Assembly: GCA_001543015.1 (NCBI GenBank)
Contig: LFLC01000032.1
Coordinates: forward strand, 1-62,388
DNA from: Nitrosopumilus sp. LS_AOA
GTDB taxonomy: Archaea; Thermoproteota; Nitrososphaeria; Nitrososphaerales; Nitrosopumilaceae
DNA: 62,388 nucleotides
Reading direction: 5' to 3'
Positions 16,036-25,909 of this stretch are shown here, piece by piece. Below the pieces are notes generated by a model. That model made no database searches. It was not told the origin of the DNA and was given only the letters and a program-made list of their open reading frames with translations. Positions within the stretch are counted from its first letter, which is position 1, and each line of letters starts with the position of its first letter. The position numbers and the translations under genes were made by a program.

Positions 16036-17142
16036 CTACTCTAAGGAATCTAAAATATCATGTAGATTATTTGATCCTACTTTAATTGAAATTACTTTTT
16101 TTGTTTTTATTGCCATTTCTACTTCTTTTTTCAAAAATGGAGGAATTTCATTAGAACTAGTCATAACTATTTTTTCTAATTTTTTGAAATTTCTTTCTAA
16201 CCCTATCTCTTTTGCCTCATCAAACAAACTAGAATCCACTCCTGCAAGTGGAATAATTGGAATTTTCTTTTTTTCAAAAACTCTCTTTAATGAATTATCA
16301 ATAAATTTTGAAGAAAATACTAGAGGTGATAAAGACAATGACACTCGATTGTTTGATTGCTTTAGCATTAACTCTAGAATAGAATTTACATAAACTAGAT
16401 AATTTTTAATTCCACTAGATTTTATTTTTAAGCAAAAAAATTCCAACTCTATCTTATCTTGTACTAGTCTTGGAATTATTTGATTAATTATTTTAGCTAA
16501 ATTCATTAATTCTGATTTTTGTCTATAACAAACTATGATTTTTGTATCATAACCTTGTTTGATTGTCTCATAACAAGAAACTGCAGATAGTTCATCATAA
16601 ACTGCACAAATTGTTTTCTCATTTTGAGATTGATAGGGAATTCCTCCATTACCTTTATCTGAAAAAATAGAAATGTATGCAAAATTTTTTGTTAAATACG
16701 TGAATAACAATTTATCATAATTTTGATCCGTTCCAGGATGAGCTCCCAACTTTGATTTTTTCTCTATAATGTTTGATGTTGCAGCAATTTCTACATCTTT
16801 GACTAGAAATCCTTTTGATGTTCCCTCTACTCTAACTAAAAATTTTTCACCTTTCAAGAGTAGATTCCCACTTATTGATGTAATATCAGAAATAATATCT
16901 TGAAAATTATTTTTTATTTGTTTGGCAATTATTATTTTTTCAATCCCAAAGAGTAAATTGATAGCAGATGATGCAAAGACTGGATCATTTGCATCTACTA
17001 AAATTACATCACAGTCACGTTTTACAGATTTAAATTGTTGATTTTTTATTTTGAGAATTTTTTTAATATTTGAAATTAATTGAGGTATTTTGTTTTTTGA
17101 AAATATCGTTGGAAAAACTACAACATAAGACATTTCATTCAT
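16036..17142 (-). CDS. ThiI-like THUMP protein with degenerate PP-loop
   Basis: 368 residues from the ATG at 17142. The frame is open to 17217, but a TATAAA box at 17167-17172 fits a leaderless start here. A THUMP domain at about 60-180 is supported by GEKFLVRVEG, LGAHPGTDQNYDKLLF and FSDKGNGGIPYQSQ (compare ThiI GGxP). The following Rossmann-like domain aligns in order with the ThiI ATP-pyrophosphatase, but where SGGxDS is expected it reads AVYDELSAVSCYETIKQG. IPIIPLAGVDSSLFDEAKEIG resembles the later ThiI RPL(I)GxDK segment. It can probably bind tRNA through THUMP, but adenylation for 4-thiouridine synthesis looks lost. Confidence in the ThiI relationship is moderate. Confidence 0.6.
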   Translation of the reverse strand: MNEMSYVVVFPTIFSKNKIPQLISNIKKILKIKNQQFKSVKRDCDVILVDANDPVFASSAINLLFGIEKIIIAKQIKNNFQDIISDITSISGNLLLKGEKFLVRVEGTSKGFLVKDVEIAATSNIIEKKSKLGAHPGTDQNYDKLLFTYLTKNFAYISIFSDKGNGGIPYQSQNEKTICAVYDELSAVSCYETIKQGYDTKIIVCYRQKSELMNLAKIINQIIPRLVQDKIELEFFCLKIKSSGIKNYLVYVNSILELMLKQSNNRVSLSLSPLVFSSKFIDNSLKRVFEKKKIPIIPLAGVDSSLFDEAKEIGLERNFKKLEKIVMTSSNEIPPFLKKEVEMAIKTKKVISIKVGSNNLHDILDSLE

Positions 17143-17166
17143 AATTTCTATTTTGAATTCTACTTG

Positions 17167-17172
17167 TTTATA
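17167..17172 (-). promoter_or_regulatory. TATA box of the ThiI-like gene
   Basis: TATAAA on the minus strand starts 30 nt before the ATG at 17142. The spacing implies a nearly leaderless transcript and decides the start codon of the ThiI-like protein. Confidence 0.45.
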
Positions 17173-17225
17173 ATTTAGGATAAAAATCGGGTAATCAATA
17201 TAAAACAAATACTTCAAAACATAGT

Positions 17226-17942
17226 GTGGTAAGATTTACGCAAGAACAAGTAGATGAACTAAACTCCAAAATAAGCACTACAGAGGAGGCTATTCAATGG
17301 GTATCTGATAATCTTCATCCTAAAGTTGCAAAGGCATCAAGTTTTGGAGCAGAAGATGCAGTTGTAATGGATATTATGTTAAAGATTAATCCAAAATTTA
17401 GATTCTTTACATTAGATACTGGAAGACTACCTCAAGAAACTTATGACATTATGGATATTTTAAGAAAAAAATATAATATTTCAATTGAAGTACTTTTCCC
17501 TGATACAAAAGAAGTAGAAGAAATGGTTCTAGAAAAAGGAATGAATCTCTTCTATGATAGTGTGGAGAACAGAAAACTTTGTTGTGGAATTCGTAAAGTA
17601 CATCCAATGAATAAAATGTTGAACACTTTGGATGGATGGATTACTGGTTTAAGACGTGATCAGACCAAGATTAGAGAAAATGTGAAAATTTTTCAGCTTG
17701 ATTCTGGACATGGAGGAATTCTCAAAATTAATCCAATTATTGATTGGACATGGGAACAAATTCAAGAATATATCAAAAAGAATGAACTTCCATACAACAG
17801 TCTTCTTGACAAAGGATATCCAAGTATTGGATGTGAACCTTGTACAAGAGCAATAAAACCAGGTGAAGATCTTAGAGCTGGAAGATGGTGGTGGGAACAG
17901 GGTGAACACAAAGAATGTGGCCTTCATATAGACGATAAATAG
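17226..17942 (+). CDS. cysH: Adenylylsulfate/phosphoadenylylsulfate reductase
   Basis: 238 residues with a GTG start. PP-loop-like [29 protein letters not shown], the [14 protein letters not shown] and GCEPCTRA cysteine pairs that bind a [4Fe-4S] cluster, and the catalytic KECGLH near the C-terminus are all present. The two cysteine pairs mark the iron-sulfur type, which usually uses APS. It reduces activated sulfate to sulfite in assimilation. It lies 10 bp before sat, so they form an operon. Confidence 0.92.
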   Translation: MVRFTQEQVDELNSKISTTEEAIQWVSDNLHPKVAKASSFGAEDAVVMDIMLKINPKFRFFTLDTGRLPQETYDIMDILRKKYNISIEVLFPDTKEVEEMVLEKGMNLFYDSVENRKLCCGIRKVHPMNKMLNTLDGWITGLRRDQTKIRENVKIFQLDSGHGGILKINPIIDWTWEQIQEYIKKNELPYNSLLDKGYPSIGCEPCTRAIKPGEDLRAGRWWWEQGEHKECGLHIDDK

Positions 17943-17952
17943 AGGATTTAAC

Positions 17953-19095
17953 GTGTCAGATAACGGTCAAATCAAAGCACATGGTGGCGTTCTTGTAAAC
18001 AGAATTACTAATGTTGATCCTACCGGACTATTCACAATTACAATTAGTGAAGATCTTGCAAATGATGTAGAAAATATTGCAGATGGAATTTTTAGTCCTT
18101 TAGAGGGATTTTTGGGTCAAAAAGACTTTGACAGTGTTGTTTCTCGTGGAAGACTAGCAAATGATTTAGCTTGGACCATTCCAATTGTACTTGATGTTGA
18201 TGAAGAAACTGCCTCAAAAATGAAAGAATCAGGTGATGTTTTGATACAAAATCATCAAGGAACAGGCATTGCAGTATTACATGTTTCAGAAACATTTTCT
18301 TTTGATAAAGAAAAAACTGCTCAAGGAGTCTACGGTACTAATGATTCATCACATCCAGGTGTTGCATATACTATGTCAATGAAAGATTATTTGGTTGGCG
18401 GAAAAATTGATTATATTCAAAGACCTGAAGACACTGAAATTAGAAAAAATAGATTAACTCCAATTCAAACAAGGGAAGCATTTGCTCAAGCAGGTTGGAA
18501 AACAATTTGTGCTTTTCAAACTAGAAATCCTCCACACGTTGCACATGAAATGCTACAAAAGACATCAATTACAACTCGCGATGGAGTCTTTGTCAATCCA
18601 ATCATTGGAAAGAAAAAATCCGGTGATTTTGTAGATGAAGTGATTGTAAAATGTTATGAAACCATGATAAAATTATACTATCCAGAAAATAGATGTAAAC
18701 TTGGAACACTACACACACAAATGAAATATGCTGGTCCAAAAGAGGCAATTCATCATGCAATTATGAGACAAAATTATGGATGTACTCATATTATTATCGG
18801 GCGTGATCATGCAGGTGTTGGAAAATTCTATGATCCATTTGCAGCCCAAAAAATATTTGACGATTATCCAGAATTAGAAATATCTCCAGTATTTTTCCCA
18901 CCGTTCTTTTATTGTAAGAAATGTCTTACATACACAACTCCAAAAGCATGTCCACATGATAATGATGTAAAAGTGCAAATCAGTGGAACTGCACTAAGAG
19001 AGATGATTCAAAATGGAGAAGCACCCTCTGAATTCATCTTAAGACCAGAAGTAGCAAAAGTAATTTTAGATCATCCAAAACCATTTGTTGATTAG
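17953..19095 (+). CDS. sat: Sulfate adenylyltransferase (ATP sulfurylase)
   Basis: 380 residues with a GTG start. The hallmark [17 protein letters not shown] (QxRN and HxxH), [10 protein letters not shown] and the [18 protein letters not shown] zinc-binding segment are present, as in archaeal/bacterial homo-oligomeric Sat. It makes APS from ATP and sulfate; no APS kinase domain is fused. The gene order cysH-sat gives the first two steps of sulfate assimilation. Sulfite reductase is not in the window. Confidence 0.94.
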   Translation: MSDNGQIKAHGGVLVNRITNVDPTGLFTITISEDLANDVENIADGIFSPLEGFLGQKDFDSVVSRGRLANDLAWTIPIVLDVDEETASKMKESGDVLIQNHQGTGIAVLHVSETFSFDKEKTAQGVYGTNDSSHPGVAYTMSMKDYLVGGKIDYIQRPEDTEIRKNRLTPIQTREAFAQAGWKTICAFQTRNPPHVAHEMLQKTSITTRDGVFVNPIIGKKKSGDFVDEVIVKCYETMIKLYYPENRCKLGTLHTQMKYAGPKEAIHHAIMRQNYGCTHIIIGRDHAGVGKFYDPFAAQKIFDDYPELEISPVFFPPFFYCKKCLTYTTPKACPHDNDVKVQISGTALREMIQNGEAPSEFILRPEVAKVILDHPKPFVD

Positions 19096-19125
19096 ATATT
19101 TATTCAATCAAACTTTAATAAATTT

Positions 19126-19794
19126 GTGAAATATCTATTTGCAATAATTTTGTTAATAGGATTTATTTTTACTCCAGCATTTGCTCAAGAAACAAAAAAT
19201 CCTTCTTTAGTAGATGTTTCGTTTGAAATTCCTGCAGAAGAATTCAATACTATTGTACGAGATACACAAATTATACCACTTGATGATATTCATGTAATTA
19301 GTTGGCAAGTCGACATTGATAATAATTTAATTTATTCAAATCCTAATGGAACGGCAGTCATTAGATTATACGATCAGCAAGGTAGTGGACAATTAATTGA
19401 AATTGGAATGGGTCCACAACCTAATAACAAATTTTGGGTAGCAGTAATAACTGAAGAAACAGGATACATCATAGTCCATAGAGATTTAGTTAGAGGTTGG
19501 TATCCTGAAACCAAATTAATCATATCTTATACTGATAAAGCAGGATTAACTGTCAATAATGGAGCAAGAATTGTAGTTACCAATCTTGATATTTCCCCAT
19601 TTGCAATTGACGCTTATTCAGTTCATGGAATGGAGAGCTCAACTGATCCACCCGCAGTAAATTCTGGAAGTATGATTGTAGATATTTTATCCGGTGACCC
19701 ATCAAAAAACATCTTTGCATATTTTCCATTTTATATGGCCATAGGAGTTGGAATAATAGTTGCAGCACTATTTCTAACTAAGAAGCGTACTTAG
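19126..19794 (+). CDS. Membrane-anchored extracytoplasmic hypothetical protein
   Basis: 222 residues with a GTG start. The signal peptide MKYLFAIILLIGFIFTPAFA is cleaved before QE. A beta-rich ectodomain of about 165 residues follows (HVISWQVDID, GTAVIRLYDQQGSG), and a C-terminal TM anchor (FYMAIGVGIIVAALFLT) ends in KKRT. No family is recognised. Its end overlaps the convergent endonuclease III gene by 17 bp. Confidence 0.65.
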   Translation: MKYLFAIILLIGFIFTPAFAQETKNPSLVDVSFEIPAEEFNTIVRDTQIIPLDDIHVISWQVDIDNNLIYSNPNGTAVIRLYDQQGSGQLIEIGMGPQPNNKFWVAVITEETGYIIVHRDLVRGWYPETKLIISYTDKAGLTVNNGARIVVTNLDISPFAIDAYSVHGMESSTDPPAVNSGSMIVDILSGDPSKNIFAYFPFYMAIGVGIIVAALFLTKKRT

Positions 19795-20428
19795 TTTTGT
19801 AATATTTGCAATTTTTTTTAATCTTACATACATCACACATTGGAGAAATTGGCTTGCAAATATTTTGGCCATACATTACAAAAGTATCATTAATATCAAT
19901 CCAATATTTTTTTGGAACTTTCTTCATTAATTCTTGCTCTGTCTCTTCAGGATTTTTTGTATCCACTAGTCCTAATCTATTTGAAATTCTATGAACATGA
20001 ATATCAACTGGAATAGCTGGTTTTTCAAAAGCATAAACTAGTACACAATTTGCAGTCTTTCTTCCAACGCCTGGTAATTCGACTAGTGTATCTAAATTAT
20101 CTGGAACTTTACCTTTGTATTTTGTATTAATAATTTTTGCAACTTCAATAATTCTTTTAGATTTCACATGAAAAAATCCAATTGATTTTATTATCTTCTC
20201 AACATCTTTTACTTTGGCATTTGCAAGTTGTTTAGAGTTTTTGTATTTTGAGAATAATGCTTTAACAGCCTTTGTTGTAGCCTCATCTTTTGTTCTTGCT
20301 GATAGAATGGTACCAATTAGAATACTAAATGGACCAGTTTGTGCATCATGAAGATCTCTTAATGCTGTGATTCTGGGAGGTTTTACAGCATCCATTGTAT
20401 TTATCATACCGCGAAGAATTCTTTCCAT
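19778..20428 (-). CDS. nth: Endonuclease III (DNA glycosylase/AP lyase)
   Basis: 216 residues from the ATG at 20428 (MERILRGMINTM). An in-frame TTG at 20452 would add eight residues. The helix-hairpin-helix LVELPGVGRKTANCVL carries the catalytic Lys, PVDIHVHRISNRLGL the catalytic Asp, and the C-terminal C-x6-C-x2-C-x5-C binds a [4Fe-4S] cluster (CKPISPMCDVCKIKKNC). It removes oxidised pyrimidines in base excision repair. Length and motifs are complete. Confidence 0.93.
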   Translation of the reverse strand: MERILRGMINTMDAVKPPRITALRDLHDAQTGPFSILIGTILSARTKDEATTKAVKALFSKYKNSKQLANAKVKDVEKIIKSIGFFHVKSKRIIEVAKIINTKYKGKVPDNLDTLVELPGVGRKTANCVLVYAFEKPAIPVDIHVHRISNRLGLVDTKNPEETEQELMKKVPKKYWIDINDTFVMYGQNICKPISPMCDVCKIKKNCKYYKTKYAS

Positions 20429-20484
20429 TTTAATCTGAAAAACTACATACAAGTATTATAACTGTAATAACTGCATATTTTTCA

Positions 20485-21639
20485 TTGGAATTAACGAAAC
20501 AAGAAGAATCTGCACTAAAAGGTGAACAAGGCGAAATGATGCAGATGGCATACAGAATTCTAGTTGCAACAGGTGAGGCAACTGATGCTGAAAAATTAAT
20601 TCCAATTGAATGGACCCATCTTTCTGGTGTAAATTATAATACAATTGGTGATGCAGGCGAAGAATTCCTTTCTAGTATTAGTAAAGAAGCTCGAGTTAAA
20701 GTAAAAACAACCCTAAACCCAATGGGTTTTGATATTGATAATGTATCAAATTATGGACTAGACGAAAATTTTATCACAAAACAACTATCAATAAAAAATT
20801 CATATGAAACAATGGGTGTAATTCCATCATTTTCATGTATTCCATATGAGATTTATGATATTCCAAAAAAAGGAACTCAAGTTGCATTTGCTGAAAGTAA
20901 TGCTGCAATCCACGCAAATTCTTATGATAATCTAAAAACAAACAAGGAAAGTGCATTTAGTGCATTAGCTAGTGCACTTACTGGAAAAAGTCCAAATTCT
21001 TCACTAAGAAAAGAAGACAAACCAAATGTCACAATTCAGATGAAGGTAAAAAATCCAAATGAATTATCATATGGAATGTTAGGATTTTTTGCTGGAAAAG
21101 TTGGAGATATATCAGTAAATGTGTCTGGACTTGCAGAAATGGATAAACGACAATGTAAAGCCATGTGTGGAGGCATGGGAACTTCAGGAACTTGTGCCAA
21201 ATTCATTTTTGGAGAAGGTGATTCTGATTGTGAAAAAATTGATTTTGATGAAAAAGAGATGCTAAATATTTTTGATGAATTAAACACCGCTGAGAAAGGC
21301 GATATCATCACACTAGGAAGTCCTCAATTAGGATTAGATGAAATTACTGAACTTTCTGAAAAATTAAAGGGCCGCTCTTTCAAAAAGAGATGTATGGTTT
21401 TTACTCCAAGAATTGTAAAGGAACAAGCAAAAAAACTTGGATATACAAATGAATTAGAACGCGCAGGTTGTGAAATTCTATCTGATTGTTGCACTTGTCT
21501 TACTCCATTAATTAACAAAGATTCTGTTGATGCAGTTACTACAAACAGCATCAAAGGTGCATTTTATCTAAAAAATTCTAACGGTGTAGATGTAAATCTA
21601 AAACCATTATCCCAAATAATTGAAGATGAGACAAGTTGA
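20485..21639 (+). CDS. Phosphomevalonate dehydratase large subunit (aconitase X catalytic)
   Basis: 384 residues with a TTG start. It matches the DUF521/aconitase-X large subunit: early EESALKGEQGEMMQMAYRIL, GMLGFFAGKVGDI, the cysteine-containing CKAMCGGMGTSGTCAKF, and ILSDCCTCLTP with clustered cysteines for the Fe-S site. In archaea this family forms trans-anhydromevalonate 5-phosphate from mevalonate 5-phosphate in the modified mevalonate pathway. The TTGA overlap with the small subunit gene (21636) confirms the pair. Confidence 0.88.
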   Translation: MELTKQEESALKGEQGEMMQMAYRILVATGEATDAEKLIPIEWTHLSGVNYNTIGDAGEEFLSSISKEARVKVKTTLNPMGFDIDNVSNYGLDENFITKQLSIKNSYETMGVIPSFSCIPYEIYDIPKKGTQVAFAESNAAIHANSYDNLKTNKESAFSALASALTGKSPNSSLRKEDKPNVTIQMKVKNPNELSYGMLGFFAGKVGDISVNVSGLAEMDKRQCKAMCGGMGTSGTCAKFIFGEGDSDCEKIDFDEKEMLNIFDELNTAEKGDIITLGSPQLGLDEITELSEKLKGRSFKKRCMVFTPRIVKEQAKKLGYTNELERAGCEILSDCCTCLTPLINKDSVDAVTTNSIKGAFYLKNSNGVDVNLKPLSQIIEDETS

Positions 21640-22025
21640 AGAAAATTCTAGTTTCAGGTAAAGTACAAGGAACTGTTTTAAAATCTAATGATCCAATTAA
21701 TTTTTTAGGTACAGTTGATAAAAAAACTGGAATTATCAGTGACAAGAATCATGATCTTTTTCAAAAATCACTTAAAGATTCTATCTTAGTATTTCCTTCA
21801 GGTGTAGGAAGTAGTGTTGGGGCATATACAATTTATTCAATTAAATCAAATAATGTTGCACCTCGTGCAATGATTTGCCAAAAAGCAGATCTTACAGTGG
21901 CTACTGGATGTGCATTAGCAAATATTCCATTAATCACTATAACTGATGAAGAATTTCTCTCTATTGAAGATGGAATGAAAATTTCACTTGATACAGATGA
22001 TTCTAATCCAATTCATCATCAGTAA
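21636..22025 (+). CDS. Phosphomevalonate dehydratase small subunit (aconitase X swivel domain, DUF126)
   Basis: 129 residues with a TTG start overlapping the large-subunit stop by 4 nt. Swivel-domain features: GTVDKKTGIISDKNHDLF, SILVFPSGVGSSVGAYTIY (the conserved Gly/Ser loop) and APRAMICQKADLTVATGCALANIP. Together with the large subunit it makes the archaeal isoprenoid-pathway dehydratase. The last 23 bp overlap the convergent NFACT gene. Confidence 0.88.
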   Translation: MKKILVSGKVQGTVLKSNDPINFLGTVDKKTGIISDKNHDLFQKSLKDSILVFPSGVGSSVGAYTIYSIKSNNVAPRAMICQKADLTVATGCALANIPLITITDEEFLSIEDGMKISLDTDDSNPIHHQ

Positions 22026-23949
22026 GATTTTCTATTTGTGCATCTCCTACCCCTACTTCCTTAATCTGACTTTTTCCTGAAGGCATTACACGAACAAAAT
22101 CATCAATGCTAATCTTTTTAGTAATTTCTTCATGAATTTTTAAGAATTCAATTCTAACCTTTTTTGCAGTATCTACCATTTCTGCCCCATGAGGCTCAAT
22201 TATTGCATAACAGATTGAATTTTTCTTTATTGTTTCTGGAGGTCCACATGTTAATGCATGACCATCTTCTTCTTGAATTATTCCTACAGCTAGTTTGAGA
22301 TTTTTAGAATTGATAAAATTCCGTTGCCCTTCAATTGTAAATGATCCTTTTGGAAGAAATTCTCCACTTGGAGCAGATTTTTTCACTTGTTCAGGATGTA
22401 TCCAATATGCTTTAACACCATACAATCCTTCTCTCCATGCACGACTAAAACAAACAGTAGCATGTGCTACTTCATCCATACTCGTAGCTGGTGCATGTTC
22501 TGCATCTTTAATGATAAAAAATGGCGAACCAAAAATATCCGCATGAAATATTTTATCATTTTTAACTAAATGTTTTCTAACTACAGCTGAATTTGATGCA
22601 GCATCTCTTCCACCTATAGCAAGATATCCATCTGTTGTATAGAACCACCTATACCTTTCATACCAACTTTTCTTTCTAATCTCTGTAACTAACATTATAT
22701 CTTGTTCTGATTCTGTTTTATTCTGAAATTTTTCAAGCTTTTTCTCAGTTTTAGATTTTATTTCTTCAATTGAACTAATTGCTCTTGATTGTTTTTTTGC
22801 CTCATTAAATAATAATGACGCAATTGATTGAAGAGAAGATTTTGTTTTAATTTTTATTTTTTCATCTTGTACTATAATTAATGAAATTCCTTTTTCACTA
22901 GTTAATTTTGCATTGTGATTTGCTAAAATCTTTTGTGCAGATGCATCCTCAATTGATAATATCCCACTTGAAACCATTTCAAAAAGAGAATTTGCTACAT
23001 TTGTAATGTTTTTTGATCTATCCTTGACTGTTTGAATTGCCTTTTCTTGCTCTGAAATTTGAGTTTGAAATTCTTTAATTTTTTTATCAGAACCACTTGA
23101 CTGAATAGATTTTCCTTTTGTGACTATATTTTCTGTATATACAGTATCTAATCCTTCAATGAAACTATTTACATCAACTATTTCCCCCTCTATTTTTCCC
23201 AACTTTATTGGAAGAATTTCAGTTTTTTCATTTCTAATAATAATTGGTTTATGATTTCCTGAAATTACATCTGAAACAACTTTTTTTGTTGTTTCAAAAA
23301 TTTTTGTTATTTCATCATTAGTTAATAGATTTCCAATTTTTTTTGGATCAATATTTGCAATCTCAAAAATTCCCTCCACATATTTTTTTGGCAATCCTAA
23401 AGTTCGTCCAAACCATTTTGCAGAAACTAAATCTGATGTTTTAAGAACATCAAAATCAGATTCTAATATGTTAAAAATATCTAATCCATTATTTGGTGGT
23501 TGTACATATTCTAACCCAACACTTAGTTTTCTATGTCTGACTTCTATTGAATGCTGTAATGCAAGAATTTTCATTTCTTTACTGCAAAGTAAAATATTCC
23601 CATCTCCAAAAAATTCCCCTACTAAAACAAACTCTTTTCCAAATCCCTCAAAAGTAAAATATGCGATTCTTTCAGCACCTATCTGTTCAATTTTTTTTAA
23701 CTTTAATCTAAGAAGATCACTTCGTAATCTTTTGAGTAATCTATTTGGTTCCATCTGATCAATTTTTACTGCAGTTAACCAAACACCTGATGTCGAGACC
23801 ATCATGAAAAGATCACTTTTTTCAGTATGATGAAGTTTGAATAGAATGCTATCTTTTGTAATCCCATAGATATTGCTAATATAGTAGCCTTGAACTTGCT
23901 CTGAAATTGTATCTACTAAATATCGTAATTCAATTCCAGCAAGTCCCAT
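22003..23949 (-). CDS. Rqc2/NEMF/FbpA family (NFACT) ribosome quality-control protein
   Basis: 648 residues. The NFACT-N start AGIELRYLVDTISEQVQGYYISNIYG, LLKRLRSDLLRLKLKKIEQ and FEGFGKEFVLVGEFFGDGN are characteristic. The middle is a coiled coil (KIKEFQTQISEQEKAIQTV). The C-terminal NFACT-R domain has SWYERYRWFYTTDGYLAIGGRDA and HADIFGSPFFIIK. The family binds 60S/50S subunits with stalled peptidyl-tRNA and supports C-terminal tailing. Length is typical of archaeal members. Confidence 0.9.
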   Translation of the reverse strand: MGLAGIELRYLVDTISEQVQGYYISNIYGITKDSILFKLHHTEKSDLFMMVSTSGVWLTAVKIDQMEPNRLLKRLRSDLLRLKLKKIEQIGAERIAYFTFEGFGKEFVLVGEFFGDGNILLCSKEMKILALQHSIEVRHRKLSVGLEYVQPPNNGLDIFNILESDFDVLKTSDLVSAKWFGRTLGLPKKYVEGIFEIANIDPKKIGNLLTNDEITKIFETTKKVVSDVISGNHKPIIIRNEKTEILPIKLGKIEGEIVDVNSFIEGLDTVYTENIVTKGKSIQSSGSDKKIKEFQTQISEQEKAIQTVKDRSKNITNVANSLFEMVSSGILSIEDASAQKILANHNAKLTSEKGISLIIVQDEKIKIKTKSSLQSIASLLFNEAKKQSRAISSIEEIKSKTEKKLEKFQNKTESEQDIMLVTEIRKKSWYERYRWFYTTDGYLAIGGRDAASNSAVVRKHLVKNDKIFHADIFGSPFFIIKDAEHAPATSMDEVAHATVCFSRAWREGLYGVKAYWIHPEQVKKSAPSGEFLPKGSFTIEGQRNFINSKNLKLAVGIIQEEDGHALTCGPPETIKKNSICYAIIEPHGAEMVDTAKKVRIEFLKIHEEITKKISIDDFVRVMPSGKSQIKEVGVGDAQIENLTDDELD

Positions 23950-24051
23950 AATTATCGTATTTTCAGTCTAAAATTATATCCTTGCTATAACATGCTCAAA
24001 CTCGAGCAAAGATATTAAACATGGTTTGATTGAGTCACGCTAGAAATTTAA

Positions 24052-24528
24052 TTGGCGAAATTTAAAAAGAAAACATCTGAACCTACACCTGATACTAATG
24101 ACTCTAAAATCGAATCAATAGACGAAAAACCCTCAGATATACCTGAAACAGAAAAATCTGAACCCATACCTGTAGATCCAAAAAATCCACCTGTGAGTAC
24201 AGCTGAAAAGAGTGAAAAAAATAGAAAATTAAATAAATTATACTGGATGCGAGTTGCTTTAGCTATAATTGCAGGAACTAGTGCAACCTTCATTTTTGCA
24301 GATATTGAAGGTGAAGAAAGACGATGGGCTTCAATTGGATATATGATTATCATATTTTTTGCATCTATTATGGTTGCAAAAGGAATGAAAATGCAATTAC
24401 CACATTCAGATAGAAAGAAACTTGTCACACAAGCAATTGGTAGCTATGTTTTCTTGTACTTGTTTACTTGGATTGTAAGTCATACTTTGATTCATTCAGG
24501 AAGTATTACAAATGGAATTAATCTCTAA
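24052..24528 (+). CDS. Membrane protein with acidic proline-rich cytoplasmic N-terminus
   Basis: 158 residues with a TTG start. Residues 1-60 are disordered, rich in Glu, Lys, Pro and Ser (EPIPVDPKNPPVSTAEK). Three TM helices follow: RVALAIIAGTSATFIFADI, IGYMIIIFFASIMVAKGM and IGSYVFLYLFTWIVSHTLI. The arrangement faintly resembles EMC6-like small membrane proteins, but I would not assign it. It precedes cbiT by 31 bp on the same strand. Confidence 0.65.
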   Translation: MAKFKKKTSEPTPDTNDSKIESIDEKPSDIPETEKSEPIPVDPKNPPVSTAEKSEKNRKLNKLYWMRVALAIIAGTSATFIFADIEGEERRWASIGYMIIIFFASIMVAKGMKMQLPHSDRKKLVTQAIGSYVFLYLFTWIVSHTLIHSGSITNGINL

Positions 24529-24559
24529 TTTTTCAATCAAAACTATGAGAAGATAGTAT

Positions 24560-25150
24560 ATGTGGAATTTTAAAACACCTGGCATTCCTGATGAAAATTT
24601 TGAACGAGTCGATAAAGTTCCAATTACTAAAGAAGAAGTAAGAACCATCCAAATTAGTAAAGCAAGACTAAAGCCAGGTCAAATAGTTTATGATATTGGT
24701 TGTGGTAGTGGATCAATTTCAGTTGAAGCTGCACTTCAAGTTGAATCATCTGGAAAAATTTTGGCAATTGATTTTGATGAAAAAGCTATAGAACTCACTA
24801 AAAAAAATGCAGAAAAATTTCAAGTTTCAAACATTACAACAATTTTTGGTAATGCTAAAGAAAAAATTTTAGAATTAGAACAAGCTGATGTAATTTTCAT
24901 TGGAGGAACTGGTGGAGACACACAAAAAATTGTTGAATTATCTCAGGAAAAACTAAAATCTGGTGGTAGAATTGTGATTGGTACTATTCTTATTGAAACA
25001 CTTTCAGCAGTATTGCAGATTTTAGAGAAATTACAATTTAAAGACGTAGATATTACTCAGGTTACAATATCCAAGAGCAGAAAAACTACTACTGGAACTA
25101 TGATGCTTGCAAGAAACCCTGTAACCATAATTTCTGCTACCAAAATATAA
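24560..25150 (+). CDS. cbiT: Cobalt-precorrin-6B C15-methyltransferase/decarboxylase
   Basis: 196 residues. GIPDENFERVDKVPITKEEVRTI is the CbiT signature N-terminus, followed by the SAM-binding motif YDIGCGSGSISVEAA, AIDFDEKAIELTKKNAEKF and VIFIGGTGGDTQKIVE. It methylates C15 and decarboxylates the acetate at C12 in cobalamin synthesis. The CbiE half, which methylates C5, is not fused and not in the window. It begins the cbiT-cbiL-cbiF run. Confidence 0.92.
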   Translation: MWNFKTPGIPDENFERVDKVPITKEEVRTIQISKARLKPGQIVYDIGCGSGSISVEAALQVESSGKILAIDFDEKAIELTKKNAEKFQVSNITTIFGNAKEKILELEQADVIFIGGTGGDTQKIVELSQEKLKSGGRIVIGTILIETLSAVLQILEKLQFKDVDITQVTISKSRKTTTGTMMLARNPVTIISATKI

Positions 25151-25186
25151 TCTAGATTTTTAATTGGGGAATTTGGGACATATTTC

Positions 25187-25909
25187 ATGCCTGGATTAAT
25201 TGGAATTGGAGTAGGTCCTGGAGATGTAGAGCTTCTTACAGTCAAAGCAGTAAAAGCAATTCACAATGCCGATATTATCATGTGTCCTGCTTCTAAAGAA
25301 GATAGACCAAGCATTGCTTTATCCATAATAGAATCCATAATTGATAAATCAAAAAATCAAGAAATTATAAAACTAATTTTCCCAATGACTAAAGATAAAG
25401 ATATTCTAGAAGCATCTTGGAAAAGAAATGCCAAAATAATGGCTGAAACTGTTTTGAAAGGAAAAAATGTTGTGTATATTACAATAGGTGATCCATATCT
25501 CTATAGTACTTGGATTTACATGCACAGAGATTTAAAAGAAAAATATCCTGATATGGATATTAGTGTAGTACCAGGAATTGTTTCAATATTTTCATTTGCT
25601 TCAAAAGTTGGTATTAGTGTTGCCGAGGGTGCAGAAAAAGTTGCAATTATTCCATCTTGTTATGATCTATCTAGTGTGAAAGAGATTGCAAAATATTCTG
25701 AATCAATGATATTTCTTAAAGATGGCAGATACTTTGATCAAGTAATTGAAGTTTTAAAAGAAGCTGGATTCCCTGATAATTCTCTTTTTGCAATTGGACA
25801 AGACTTAGGAACTGATAATGAAATTATACGAACAATGACTTTGGGTGAGGTAAATGATGATACATTGACTACAAAATATTTTTCAATTTTGGTGGTAAAA
25901 CGTGTCTGA
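25187..25909 (+). CDS. cbiL: Cobalt-precorrin-2 C20-methyltransferase
   Basis: 240 residues. Tetrapyrrole-methylase motifs: LIGIGVGPGDVELLTVKAV, MCPASKEDRPSIALSI, VVYITIGDPYLYSTWIYM and VVPGIVSIFSFASKVG. The pattern ADIIMCPAS and the DPYLYST segment point to the C20 enzyme (CbiL/CobI). It overlaps cbiF by 8 bp. Confidence 0.9.
   Translation: MPGLIGIGVGPGDVELLTVKAVKAIHNADIIMCPASKEDRPSIALSIIESIIDKSKNQEIIKLIFPMTKDKDILEASWKRNAKIMAETVLKGKNVVYITIGDPYLYSTWIYMHRDLKEKYPDMDISVVPGIVSIFSFASKVGISVAEGAEKVAIIPSCYDLSSVKEIAKYSESMIFLKDGRYFDQVIEVLKEAGFPDNSLFAIGQDLGTDNEIIRTMTLGEVNDDTLTTKYFSILVVKRV

Noticed and set aside
22003-23949. NFACT protein as a fibronectin-binding adhesin
   Set aside because: The FbpA name is historical; NFACT-N, coiled-coil and NFACT-R order indicates the ribosome quality-control family.
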